This document shows positions 1 to 13,455 of a stretch of 64,000 nucleotides of DNA, one piece after another; the first letter of the stretch is position 1, and every line of letters starts with the position of its first letter. The stretch lies in contig JASLLL010000002.1 in the NCBI GenBank assembly GCA_030747075.1, positions 1 to 64,000 of the forward strand, given 5' to 3'. The translations under genes and the position numbers were made by a program. This DNA comes from Gemmatimonadota bacterium (GTDB lineage: Bacteria; ARS69). The notes beneath the pieces are model-generated. The model made no database searches. It worked only from the letters and a program-made list of their open reading frames with translations, and was not told the origin of the DNA.

Positions 1-706
1 GCGTGCCGCAGCGGGGTGCCAGCACCGGGGCCAGCCCTCCCGTCGCCAGAACGGTGGCCGCGGGTTCACGCATTTCCGCACGGATCGCCTCCACCATTCC
101 GTCGATCATCTTCGCCGCCCCGTGGAGGATGCCCGACTGCACGCAATCCCGAGTGTTGGTTCCAATCACACGGGAGGGAAAACGAAGGTCCACCCGGCAG
201 AGGCGCGCCGCCCGTCGGATGAGATCCTCCGCGGAAGTCTCCACGCCGGGCGCGATGACGCCGCCGATGTAGGCACCCTTGTTGTCGAGACAGTCGAAGG
301 TCGTGGCCGTGCCGAGGTCCACGACGATCGCGGGCGAACCCACGGCCTCCCGTGCGGCCAGCGCGTTGACGATGCGATCCGCGCCGACTTCGCGCGGATC
401 GTCTACGCGTACGGGAATCCCGAGGTCCGTTTCCGCCGAGACAACCACCGGCTCCTGTGCGAGCGCCGTCCGGACATACTCGCAAAACGCCCTCGACAGA
501 TCCGGGACCACCGAGCAGAGGATCGTCCGCGAGACGGATGCTTCTCCATCCGGCATCTTCTCGCACAGACCGTCCACGAGCACACCCAGTTGCCCGGGAG
601 TCGCGTCGCGGATGGTCGGTGCGCGCAGGACAGCCAGCGGCTCTTCCCCGCCGCCGAAGAGACCCAGCACCACATTCGTATTCCCGATGTCCACGGTCAG
701 GAGCAT
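1..706 (-). CDS. coaX: Type III pantothenate kinase (CoaX), 3' end beyond window
   Basis: This gene encodes the first step of coenzyme A synthesis, ATP-dependent phosphorylation of pantothenate, in the cytoplasm. The ATG at 704-706 opens with the ASKHA phosphate motif DIGNTN at residues 6-11. Further on are GADRIVNA and the VVDLGTATTFD segment, both typical of CoaX. About 235 residues are visible and the family is usually about 255-260, so only a short C-terminal piece lies outside the window. The start overlaps the end of birA by about 10 bases, so the two are translationally coupled in the uvrB-nadC-birA-coaX operon. Pairing birA with coaX is common in bacteria. Identification is firm; the missing end cannot be checked. 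Confidence 0.95.
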   Translation of the reverse strand, partial: MLLTVDIGNTNVVLGLFGGGEEPLAVLRAPTIRDATPGQLGVLVDGLCEKMPDGEASVSRTILCSVVPDLSRAFCEYVRTALAQEPVVVSAETDLGIPVRVDDPREVGADRIVNALAAREAVGSPAIVVDLGTATTFDCLDNKGAYIGGVIAPGVETSAEDLIRRAARLCRVDLRFPSRVIGTNTRDCVQSGILHGAAKMIDGMVEAIRAEMREPAATVLATGGLAPVLAPRCGT

Positions 707-1694
707 CCCGCTTCCTCCTTCAGGCTGACATCTCCATTCGCCACGGCCACGATTCCCTCCGTTCCGGTCTCCAGAAGAAGCGATCCCGTCTCGTCGATGC
801 CCAGCGACCTCCCCCGGAGGACGCTCCCCCCCTCTTCCACCACGACGGAGCGGCCGGGGAGGTCGTCCCGTCTGGAAAACCACGCCGGGAGGTCCAGTTC
901 GCCCGCCTCCTCGGCATCCACCGCCCGCGCCAGTTCGCGAAGCACGGCGGCCAGAATCCGACTCCTCGGAAGCGACCGGCCCGTCGCCATCTCCAGCGAA
1001 GATGCCGGGGAGGCCAACCCCGACGGAAAGTCCGCAGGGCGATGGTGCACATTCACGCCGAACCCCACCACCGGAAAGAGCGTCCCCCCGGCTGTGCGCC
1101 CCTCCACGAGAAGCCCGCAGACCTTCCGTCCATCCATGCGCACATCATTGGGCCACTTGATGCGCGCCGGGACTCCCGCTTCGGACTCCAGCGCCCGCGC
1201 CACGGCCAGTGCAGCCACCAGCGAGAGGCGCGGCGCGCGCCGGGAATCGGAGGGAGGCGGCAGGACGACAGACGCCCAGATCCCGAGCCCGGGACGGGAG
1301 TCGAAGGAGCGGCCGCGCCGCCCGCGCCCGGCGCTCTGGTGTTCCGCGACAAGCGTGGCCCCGACGGGGGTATCCGCGGGGTCACGCGCAAGGAGCGCGG
1401 CGTTGGTGGAGTCCACCGTAGCCCGAATCTCCAGCGTGCGCCCGAAACGGCACTCCCCGAGCGCCTCCTCCACCTCTGACGCCACCAGCATGGAGCCGCG
1501 CATCCCCGGGCGAAGGCGTGCGTCCGCACCGATCGCAACCAGCCCGGCTTCCGCCAGCCCGCCCAGCGCTTCCGCGAAGGGTGCACAGGAGTCTCGCGGC
1601 GCGGCGCGAGCCACGGAGACCTCTCCGTCGGAGTCAGCCAGCAGGCGAAGAAGGCGTGCCTCCTCGGCCAGAATGTCCGCGGGAGGAGTGCCGG

Positions 1695-1698
<4 letters not shown>
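697..1698 (-). CDS. birA: Biotin--[acetyl-CoA carboxylase] ligase (BirA)
   Basis: The enzyme activates biotin to biotinyl-AMP and transfers it to the biotin carboxyl carrier protein of acetyl-CoA carboxylase. The 333-residue product has a short N-terminal winged-helix-like region (about residues 1-70), which may be a degenerate form of the BirA repressor domain. The catalytic core follows, with the adenylate-binding GRGRRGR loop, KWPNDV and KVCGLLVEG, and then a small SH3-like tail. I chose the GTG at 1696-1698 because it forms a GTGA overlap with the nadC stop. The frame stays open further upstream, but that part would lie inside nadC and has no ligase similarity. Whether it also represses biotin genes is unknown. 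Confidence 0.93.
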
Positions 1699-6208
<4,510 letters not shown>

Positions 6209-6240
6209 ACGCTTCGGTCACCGACTGCGGGAACAGTCGT

Positions 6241-6260
6241 GGGGGTGGTTCGCCACCCCC
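6241..6260. terminator. UUCG-capped hairpin between convergent genes
   Basis: A perfect 8-bp stem GGGGGTGG/CCACCCCC closed by a TTCG tetraloop lies 32 bases after the gdhA stop and 30 bases before the stop of the opposing gene. There is no T-run, so it may stop transcription inefficiently or protect 3' ends. The UUCG cap is best formed when read on the plus strand. Confidence 0.6.
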
Positions 6261-6289
6261 GCGCGCTTCTGCTCCCGCGCCTGTCTCGC

Positions 6290-9200
6290 CTACCCCGCGG
6301 GATTCCCGTCCTCTTCTTCATCCCCGTTGCCTGCGCTCCAGTCGTGAAGGATGGCTCCTTCGCCCTTCTTTCCGTCGATCAGGACCTCCAGCGGATCCGG
6401 AAGCCGGATGTGCCGAAGCCACTCCGTCTCCTCTTCTGCCGGAAGCCCCGCCAGCCAGTCCCAGTCCACAAAACCGCCCGCCGCTTCATGGACGGTGAAG
6501 TAACCGATCCCGTAGCTGGTCATGTTCTGGAAGAAGTGCGTGCCTTGCGAAGGTTCCACCACGAGGTCATCCAGATCGCACTCCAAAATGGCGCGCGCGC
6601 CGGAGATCTGCTGCCACGACACCGGGATGCCGAGCCATCGATCCGCAGTGCCCCAACGCCCCGGCCCCAGCAGGATGTATGGCCGGTCCGCTCCCTGGAG
6701 CTTCTCGTTCATCTTCCCCACCTGCGCGGCGATCTCCACCGTCTTCTCCCGCTCGAAGCGATCCATCCGCACCAGCACGATGTCCCGAATGCCCGGAATC
6801 CGCCCATTGCCCAGCGCCTGTACCGACCGGACGAGGATCCGGTCGTTCGGAAGGCTGGAGAAGTCCACCCGCTCCACCGAAGCGACCATGGCCGCCGGGC
6901 GAATCTGAAGGAACGCGAACTCCTTGGGCCCCCCGCCCTCGGGGTCGAGATTGACCGCGAACTCGATCTCGACCGGCCCGGAGAAACCCCGATAGCCCAT
7001 CTCCAGAAGCAGTTGCACGACCTGATGCAGGGGAATGAGCTGGTGCTTCAGGATCGGAGCGAAAGTCACGAGGCGCACGCCCGGCCGGGAGATTCCATCG
7101 TGAACGGTATGCTCATCCGGAACATAGGTGGACCCGACCGGCCACAGCGTGCCGTGCTTCTCCGCCTGGCGAAGATCGAGCGGCACGATGTTCCCGTCAG
7201 GATCCGCATAGTCCACATCGCGGGTGACATCCAGCGCCCAGAACCCGCGCTGCGCGTTCTCCAGAATGTCCTCGGTTCCGGAGAGCTGGGGGAGCGATTC
7301 CGGGTGCGCCGGAGAGAAGCGAACCGTCCTCCCCCCCTCCACCACGGTCTTCCCGAGACCCAGCGCCACGCTCGCAATGCCCTCCTCCGGAGTCATCCCG
7401 CCGACGGGATAGAAGTTGTAGGAACACGCAACCCCGCTGACATGCGGATAGACGAAACTCCCGAACCGGCGCCCGACAATCTGCTGAATCACCACGCCCA
7501 TCTTCTCCTCTTCCATCCGATTGGGCGTGGACGCGACATAGGCCTTTGCCTCTCCGAAGAAGGTCGATGCGTAGATGTACTTCACGGCATCCAGCAGTTC
7601 GCGAAGGCGCCCTCCGGGGTCCGACGATTGATTCGGCAGCATCCGGGTGGCATACACCCCGGCGAACGGCTGATGATGCGAATCCTCCAGAAGGCTCGAC
7701 GAACGCACCGCCAGCGGATAGCGCACCTTGTCGAGGAAGGTCCGCAAGTCGCGCACCACTTCGCGCGGCATCCGTGACGCCAGGAACCGGCGCGTGATGG
7801 CATCGTCATCCGCCTCGACCATGGCGAACCCGAAGAGATCGTTCTCCTCCATGAATCGATCAAAGACATCCGTCCCCACGACCGCGGACGGCGGCACGAA
7901 GATCCGCAGATTCTCGAAGTAGTCTTCAATGTCGTGCCGACTCAGGAGTTCGTGCGCGAAGGCAAGGCCTCGCCCCTTGCCTCCAAGAGAACCGCCGCCG
8001 ATCCTGACAAACTCGCTCCCCGCATCGAATCGGGACGCGTCGAAGTCCTCCACCAGCCCGCGCCTCGTTCGCTGCCGGAAGGTCGCCAGGCTCCGCCGCA
8101 GGAACTCCCGCATGACTTCCACCGACTCAAAATCGTCCACATTGCGCTCACGCAGCGCCAGCGCGATGCTGAACTCCGTCCGGGCCATCAACCAGTTCGA
8201 GAAGTGATTTCGTTTCGCGTGATAGATCAGTGATTCCGCGGGCACCGATCCCAGCACCCGGACCATCGACTGGAGATCCCGAACGCGCATCGTTTCCGTC
8301 CCGTCGGGCAGCCGGAACACGAAGTCCCCGAAACCGAAGTTCTCCAACATGAACTTGCGGAACTCCTGCAGGAGCGTCGGCGACTTCTTGTGCAGGAATC
8401 CCGCACCCAGGAGTTCCGCCGTCAACCGGAAGCGCTCTTCCCCCGACTGGAGGATGAGTGGCGTGTGGTCGTCTTCCATACGAATCCGACGAATAAGCTC
8501 GATCCCGGCCTCCGGGTCGACCAGCCCGTCGCGCGGGAAGCGCACATCCGAGATCACGCCGAGAATCGTGCCGCGGAAGCGATCGTAGAGATCCCAGCCT
8601 TCCTCGAATGTCGTCGCCAGGAGGATCTTCGGGCGCGCGCGCATCCGCAGAAGCCGCTGGGACGGATTCACTCCTTCGTGAATCAGTTCCGAGGTCTGCT
8701 TCATGATCTGCTCGAACAGCATCGGGAGATACGAGGAGTAGAAGGGGATACTGTCCTCGATGAGGATGAGTGTTCGGACATCCCCGACGCTGGTGTCGTG
8801 CTCCGCGTTCAGCTGATCTTCCACGAGCTTGATGATGGCCAGGAAGAGACGGACATCGCCGCGCCAGACAAATACGCGATCGATCCCGGGGATCTCCACG
8901 CCGGAACTCTCCAGCACCCCGAGTTCCCGCGTGTCGTATGCAAGAAGGAGTACGGGAAGATCCGGATGCATCTCCTTGACGCTGCGGCCGAACTCACGGA
9001 CGGCCATGTCTCCGACGCGCGCCATGGTGATGACCATGTCGAATCGCTGGGTGGCCAGAAGCGCCAGCGCCTTCTCCCCGGTGGAGATTCGCGTAATGTG
9101 CGGAGGAGCGGACAGCGAAAGCTCCAGATATTCACCGAAGATGCGCTCGGAGAGCTGCCCTTCTTCCGCCAGCGTGTAGGAGTCGTAGAGGCTGGCCACC

Positions 9201-9298
9201 AGGAGGATGTCGCGCACATTGAACGGCCGCAGCGAGTCGAACCCCACGGAGCGTGCGTCGTAGGAGTCGATCAGCCGGTCGAGGATGGGATTGCTCAC
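6290..9298 (-). CDS. Receiver-domain / PEP-pyruvate-binding (PPDK_N) fusion protein
   Basis: This is a 1002-residue multidomain cytoplasmic protein. Residues about 28-160 look like a degenerate receiver domain. Residues about 175-330 look like an intact second receiver, with acidic ED near 181, a phospho-acceptor-like Asp in ISDVRFP, a Ser in LQSG and Lys in HKKSP. From about 430 a PPDK N-terminal ATP-grasp-like domain follows, with GGGSLGGKGRG, PLAVRSSSLLEDS and EIEFAVN. I see no His-swivel domain and no C-terminal PEP-utilising TIM barrel, so it cannot be a normal PEP synthase or pyruvate phosphate dikinase. It may sense or phosphorylate in response to a two-component signal. Its start overlaps the M42 peptidase stop (ATGA), so it is the last gene of a three-gene operon. 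Confidence 0.75.
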   Translation of the reverse strand: MSNPILDRLIDSYDARSVGFDSLRPFNVRDILLVASLYDSYTLAEEGQLSERIFGEYLELSLSAPPHITRISTGEKALALLATQRFDMVITMARVGDMAVREFGRSVKEMHPDLPVLLLAYDTRELGVLESSGVEIPGIDRVFVWRGDVRLFLAIIKLVEDQLNAEHDTSVGDVRTLILIEDSIPFYSSYLPMLFEQIMKQTSELIHEGVNPSQRLLRMRARPKILLATTFEEGWDLYDRFRGTILGVISDVRFPRDGLVDPEAGIELIRRIRMEDDHTPLILQSGEERFRLTAELLGAGFLHKKSPTLLQEFRKFMLENFGFGDFVFRLPDGTETMRVRDLQSMVRVLGSVPAESLIYHAKRNHFSNWLMARTEFSIALALRERNVDDFESVEVMREFLRRSLATFRQRTRRGLVEDFDASRFDAGSEFVRIGGGSLGGKGRGLAFAHELLSRHDIEDYFENLRIFVPPSAVVGTDVFDRFMEENDLFGFAMVEADDDAITRRFLASRMPREVVRDLRTFLDKVRYPLAVRSSSLLEDSHHQPFAGVYATRMLPNQSSDPGGRLRELLDAVKYIYASTFFGEAKAYVASTPNRMEEEKMGVVIQQIVGRRFGSFVYPHVSGVACSYNFYPVGGMTPEEGIASVALGLGKTVVEGGRTVRFSPAHPESLPQLSGTEDILENAQRGFWALDVTRDVDYADPDGNIVPLDLRQAEKHGTLWPVGSTYVPDEHTVHDGISRPGVRLVTFAPILKHQLIPLHQVVQLLLEMGYRGFSGPVEIEFAVNLDPEGGGPKEFAFLQIRPAAMVASVERVDFSSLPNDRILVRSVQALGNGRIPGIRDIVLVRMDRFEREKTVEIAAQVGKMNEKLQGADRPYILLGPGRWGTADRWLGIPVSWQQISGARAILECDLDDLVVEPSQGTHFFQNMTSYGIGYFTVHEAAGGFVDWDWLAGLPAEEETEWLRHIRLPDPLEVLIDGKKGEGAILHDWSAGNGDEEEDGNPAG

Positions 9299-10482
9299 CG
9301 GCAGCGCCCCTTTCCGCTTCGGCCCTCGGGCAGGAGCGGCCTTTCCAGAAGATCCCGATGGGCCGTGCGGGAGAGCGCCTTGAGCCAGCGGTCCGTTTCG
9401 CCTTCACGGGCCGCGAGCCCGCCGGACCACTCCCCCAGACGGACGAGCAGGGAGACCATGGAGAAGTAGTCCTCCATGCGAACCGCCTCCGGCCCGATCC
9501 CGGGCTTCCCCCGATCCAGCCCCTTCATGTTGTGGTAGTTCACCAGAGGCAGGGCAAGACCCGTCGAGCGGAACCCGGCGGCGCAGAACGCGGTGGCCTC
9601 GCAGGCACCTCCGTCCATGAGGCGCCGCTGCACGCGGAAGCCGTCTCCCTCGGCGGCCAGTTCCCCGGCGGCCTGCTGCGCCACGAGCGTCAGGCGGGAA
9701 TCGAACACGGAGCGCGCGTCCCCCACCCGGAGGATCACGCCGGCTCCGGGAGGGGCCGACGGCAACGCCCGCGATGTCTCCAGCGAAATCACGCGAGCAC
9801 CGCGTGGAAGCGTCTTCGCGCGGATCGCACCGAGCGTCCCGAGGAAGCCCACTTCCTCCGCCCGAGTGAAGAGCGCCCACACATTCGCGCCGCGCGGACG
9901 AAGCCGAAGCAGCTCGTCAAGCGCCGCCAGGGCCGCCGCGGCTCCCAGCAGGTCGTCCAGGCACCGGGAGACGATGCGCTTCCCGCGCACGGACCACCCG
10001 GGCCACGCCCACATGGTGAACCCGCCCGGAACGGCGCGACCGGAGGTGACCTTCGCAACCCCCGACCCCAGAAAGCCCGCGCGCCGCGCGCCACGCCCGG
10101 ACGCGGAGAGGAGTCGCCCGCTCCCCACGGGGTTCCGTCCACCCGCGCGGAAGAAGTGCAGACGGGAACCGGGACGCGCGTGCCGAATGCGGACGCCACC
10201 CCGGAATGAGAGGTGCGCCAGCCCGTCCTCGACCGAGTCCACGACAAAGCCCGGGTGGTCCAGATGCGCGACAAGGACAAGCGGCGGCGCCTTCGGGCGA
10301 CCGCGGCCGGGGAACTTCACGGCGAGATTCCCGTATCGGTCCTCCGCAAGCGACACCCCCGCGCGACGACGCGCGAACGCACGGACGAACGACGCGGGTG
10401 AGTCCTCCAGAAAGGGAGCGGTCGGGCAGGAGAGCAACCCCCGCGCGACCGAAAGATGACGCGTCCGCGCGGCGCGCGACAT
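9295..10482 (-). CDS. M42-family (glutamyl aminopeptidase-like) metallopeptidase
   Basis: This is a 395-residue putative cytoplasmic dinuclear zinc aminopeptidase. Probable metal ligands are His in AHLDHPG, Asp in CLDDLLG, the Glu pair in RAEEVGF, the acidic residue in SLETS and a C-terminal His in NYHNMKG. The substrate is not predictable. It is somewhat diverged and very Arg-rich in its first half compared with the second M42 protein of this window at 17301-18362. It begins three bases after the stop of the HD-like gene and overlaps the next gene by ATGA, so the three are co-translated. The functional link with the receiver/PEP-binding protein is unclear. Confidence 0.8.
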   Translation of the reverse strand: MSRAARTRHLSVARGLLSCPTAPFLEDSPASFVRAFARRRAGVSLAEDRYGNLAVKFPGRGRPKAPPLVLVAHLDHPGFVVDSVEDGLAHLSFRGGVRIRHARPGSRLHFFRAGGRNPVGSGRLLSASGRGARRAGFLGSGVAKVTSGRAVPGGFTMWAWPGWSVRGKRIVSRCLDDLLGAAAALAALDELLRLRPRGANVWALFTRAEEVGFLGTLGAIRAKTLPRGARVISLETSRALPSAPPGAGVILRVGDARSVFDSRLTLVAQQAAGELAAEGDGFRVQRRLMDGGACEATAFCAAGFRSTGLALPLVNYHNMKGLDRGKPGIGPEAVRMEDYFSMVSLLVRLGEWSGGLAAREGETDRWLKALSRTAHRDLLERPLLPEGRSGKGRCR

Positions 10483-10485
10483 GGG

Positions 10486-11022
10486 TCAGCGGTTCCGGAA
10501 CGGAAGGTAGCTCATGAAGTCCGCATGATGAACGATCGTGGCCTCCGTGGAGCGCTTCACCAGGTCCCCCTCCGCCGCGTGCGCCGCGATGATGTGGCAC
10601 ACCTCATCCGGGACACCGCACTCCATGGCGACCGCCACGCCGGTGAATGGATGGCGAAGGCTCTGCCCGCGGGCCGACTGCACGGTCTTCCCGCCGGAGC
10701 GTTCGTACTCCAGGACCTTGCCGACATCCGCAAGGATGGCCCCCGCGATCACCGTGTCGAGATCGATGGGGAGTTTCTGCCCGAAAAACTCCTTCATGGC
10801 CTCCGCGGAGCGACGCGCGATATGCACCACGGCGCGCTTGTGCTCCATGAAGGTCACATCCAGATCCTCAATCAGGAGCGTGAAGGGAATCTCCAGAAGA
10901 TCCGAAGGGGCGAGCGGACTCCGGGAAAGGGCTGTCTCCCAGGTCCGGGTCGTCGCCGCCCGAAGATCCTCCCCGGCAATCCACTCCAACTCCGGCCAGA
11001 GTTCTCTCACTGCGTCCGCCAT
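10486..11022 (-). CDS. HD-domain-like protein lacking the HD histidine
   Basis: The 178-residue protein has an all-helical HD phosphohydrolase layout. A first His lies in MEHKRAVVHIARR, and ILADVGKVLEYE occupies the place of the usual HDxGK motif. HPFTGVAVA and a late HHADFMSY follow. The central His-Asp signature therefore reads Ala-Asp, so one metal ligand is missing. The protein may be inactive, single-metal, or a binding domain for a nucleotide. I chose the ATG at 11020-11022 because GGAGGG precedes it. A longer reading frame upstream has no similarity. It is the first gene of a three-gene minus-strand operon. The true substrate is unknown. Confidence 0.7.
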   Translation of the reverse strand: MADAVRELWPELEWIAGEDLRAATTRTWETALSRSPLAPSDLLEIPFTLLIEDLDVTFMEHKRAVVHIARRSAEAMKEFFGQKLPIDLDTVIAGAILADVGKVLEYERSGGKTVQSARGQSLRHPFTGVAVAMECGVPDEVCHIIAAHAAEGDLVKRSTEATIVHHADFMSYLPFRNR

Positions 11023-11107
11023 GTCTGATCCCTCCCCGGCATCCGGCGTGCAGCGGCCAAGGTAGCCCGTCACCCCGGGAGACGCAAGAGTGTCGCGACC
11101 CGTCTCG

Positions 11108-11137
11108 TTGACCGGTCGGACTCGCCGGTGATACGGT
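11108..11137 (+). promoter_or_regulatory. Weak candidate promoter before the carbamoyltransferase gene
   Basis: TTGACC (11108-11113) lies 18 bases from TACGGT (11132-11137), which is about 45 bases before the chosen TTG start. The -35 match is good and the -10 match is poor. Confidence 0.3.
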
Positions 11138-11182
11138 GCCTCCCCGAACGGAACCCGTTTGCGAACCTGCGGAGTGCGTCTC

Positions 11183-13006
11183 TTGTACATTCTCGGCGTC
11201 AGCGCCTGGTACCACGACTCCGCGGCGTGCCTTCTGCAAGATGGCCGGATTGTCGCGGCGGCCCAGGAGGAGCGCTTCACCCGCAAGAAGCACGACAGCG
11301 ACTTCCCGGTGAACGCCATCGCCTCCTGTCTGGAGATCGCGGGGATCGGCCCGGAGGATCTCGACGCAATCGGCTATTACGACAAGCCGTTCCTCACTTT
11401 CGATCGTCTGCTGGAAACCTGTCTGCACCATGCGCCTCGTGGCCTTCGCTTGTTTCAGGCCGCCATGCCCGTATGGCTGACGGAGAAGCTCTTCGGTCGA
11501 CATCACATCCGGAAGGCCATCGGCGCGGACATCCCCATCCACTTCGCCGAGCACCACGCCTCGCACGCCGCGTCCGCGTTCTTCCCGTCCCCCTTCACGG
11601 AAGCGGCCATTCTGACCGTCGACGGGGTCGGCGAGTGGGCCACCACCACCTTCGGCGCAGGTCGCGGGAACCACTTCGATCTTTCGAGCGAAATCCGCTT
11701 CCCTCACTCGCTGGGGCTTCTCTACTCCGCGTTCACTTACTACACGGGATTCCGCGTGAACTCGGGTGAGTACAAGCTCATGGGGCTCGCCCCGTACGGG
11801 GAGCCGAAGTACGCGGACAAGATCCGCGATCACCTGATCCGCATCTACCCGGACGGGTCGTTCCGGATGAACATGGATTACTTCGACTATCCTGCCGGGC
11901 TGCGCATGACAGGCCGCCGATTCCACCAGCTCTTCGACGGACCGCCGCGACCGCCGGATTCCCCGGTGACGCAACGCGAGATGGACCTTGCGCGGTCGGT
12001 GCAAGTGGTGCTGGAGGAAGTCCTCCTTTCGATGGCCAACCATCTGCATCGGGAGACCGGCATGGAGAACCTCGTGATGGCGGGCGGCGTGGCGCTCAAC
12101 TGCGTCGCCAATGGCCGGATTCTCCGCGAGAGCCCGTTCACGAACCTGTGGATCCAGCCCGCCGCCGGAGATGCCGGAGGCGCGCTCGGTGTCGCGCTGG
12201 ATGTGTGGCACCGGCGCTTCGGGAACCCGCGGACACCGGCGCCGAACGGGTCGGATTCGCAACAGGGCAGCTACCTCGGGCCGGAGTTTGCGCCGGAAGA
12301 GATCGAGCGCCAACTCACCGGGCGCGGAGCGGCATTCCGAACCATGGACGGCGACGAACAGATCGCCGGGCAGACGGCCCGCCTTCTCGAGAGCGGGAAG
12401 ATCGTCGGGTGGTTTCAGGGACGCATGGAGTTCGGCCCGCGAGCGCTGGGCGCCCGGTCCATTCTCGGTGATCCCCGGGACCGCGGGATGCAGAAGCGGA
12501 TGAATCTCTCGATCAAGTACCGCGAGTCCTTCCGGCCCTTCGCGCCGAGCGTGCTGGCGGAACACTCCGGGCGCGTCTTTCAGGATGACTTCGCGTCACC
12601 GTACATGCTGCTGGTGACTCAGGTTCTGGAGGAAAGACGCGCGGCGTTCGAGGATGGTCAGGAGAAGCTGGAGGGGCTGGACCTTCTCCATGTTCCGAAG
12701 AGCGATGTCCCCGCCATCACTCATGTGGACTACTCCGCAAGAGTCCAGACCGTCCACCGGGAGACGAATCCGCTCTATCACCGGATGATTGAACGCTTCC
12801 GGGAGCGGACGGGGTGCCCGCTGGTCATCAACACATCGTTCAATGTGCGCGGAGAGCCCATCGTCTGCACCCCGGAGAACGCGCTCGACTGCTTCTTCGG
12901 AACGGAGATGGATGCGCTCATGATCGGACCGTTCCTTCTGCTGAAGGAAGAACAGCCCGCCGAGGCTCTGGCCGGAACGGGCAAGAGAGAGTTCGCGCCG
13001 GACTGA
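11183..13006 (+). CDS. NodU/CmcH (SxtI)-type carbamoyltransferase
   Basis: The enzyme would transfer a carbamoyl group from carbamoyl phosphate, through carbamoyl-AMP, to a hydroxyl on a small molecule or sugar. The 607-residue protein has the N-terminal ASKHA-like domain: ILGVSAWYHDSAACLL opening, HHASHAASAFF, TVDGVGEWATT and the NSGEYKLMGLAPYG region. The C-terminal YrdC-like part has GRMEFGPRALGARSIL and INTSFNVRGEPIV. The start is taken as TTG at 11183, with GGAG eight bases upstream; longer TTG or GTG starts exist. It is followed by an SxtJ-like and a DUF5989 gene, the same trio as in cyanobacterial saxitoxin clusters. No other toxin genes are present, so the acceptor is unknown. Confidence 0.9.
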   Translation: MYILGVSAWYHDSAACLLQDGRIVAAAQEERFTRKKHDSDFPVNAIASCLEIAGIGPEDLDAIGYYDKPFLTFDRLLETCLHHAPRGLRLFQAAMPVWLTEKLFGRHHIRKAIGADIPIHFAEHHASHAASAFFPSPFTEAAILTVDGVGEWATTTFGAGRGNHFDLSSEIRFPHSLGLLYSAFTYYTGFRVNSGEYKLMGLAPYGEPKYADKIRDHLIRIYPDGSFRMNMDYFDYPAGLRMTGRRFHQLFDGPPRPPDSPVTQREMDLARSVQVVLEEVLLSMANHLHRETGMENLVMAGGVALNCVANGRILRESPFTNLWIQPAAGDAGGALGVALDVWHRRFGNPRTPAPNGSDSQQGSYLGPEFAPEEIERQLTGRGAAFRTMDGDEQIAGQTARLLESGKIVGWFQGRMEFGPRALGARSILGDPRDRGMQKRMNLSIKYRESFRPFAPSVLAEHSGRVFQDDFASPYMLLVTQVLEERRAAFEDGQEKLEGLDLLHVPKSDVPAITHVDYSARVQTVHRETNPLYHRMIERFRERTGCPLVINTSFNVRGEPIVCTPENALDCFFGTEMDALMIGPFLLLKEEQPAEALAGTGKREFAPD

Positions 13007-13030
13007 TCCGGTCGAATCGGGGAGAGACCC

Positions 13031-13417
13031 GTGGAATCGAAGAACGCCCGAAAGCGGGAACTGCGGAACTTCGGCCTGTCGCTGGGGGTTGTGTGTCTCC
13101 TGTGGGGCGGCTTGTTCCGATGGAAGGGGCACGGCGACGCGGCCCTGTGGTTTGCCGTCGCGGGGCCGGTGCTGGTCCTTGCGGCAGTGATCGAACCGCG
13201 TGTGCTCTTCCCGCTGCATCGGGTCTGGATGCCCGCGGCCCGGGGGATCGCGCGGGCGATCACATGGATCCTGCTGGCCGGGGCCTACTATCTGGTGATC
13301 ACTCCCGTCGGGTTCGTGCGGCGAAAGCGGTCGCCGGAAACGCCCCCGGACGGATCCGGGTGGATCGCCAGGGACGACACGCCGTTTGACCCGAAGAGCA
13401 TGGACAGACAATACTGA
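13031..13417 (+). CDS. SxtJ-family small membrane protein
   Basis: This 128-residue protein has hydrophobic segments at about residues 13-27, 39-58 and 75-95 and a basic, polar tail. That fits the SxtJ family, which regularly follows NodU/SxtI carbamoyltransferases. The start is GTG at 13031, preceded by GGAGAG, 24 bases after the carbamoyltransferase stop. Its role is unknown. A membrane anchor or a partner that brings the carbamoyltransferase to a membrane-bound substrate is a reasonable guess. It is co-directional with the 51-residue gene that follows. Confidence 0.75.
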   Translation: MESKNARKRELRNFGLSLGVVCLLWGGLFRWKGHGDAALWFAVAGPVLVLAAVIEPRVLFPLHRVWMPAARGIARAITWILLAGAYYLVITPVGFVRRKRSPETPPDGSGWIARDDTPFDPKSMDRQY

Positions 13418-13455
13418 CCCCGACTTGGGCGGCTACCGCACGGGAGCACCACAGG

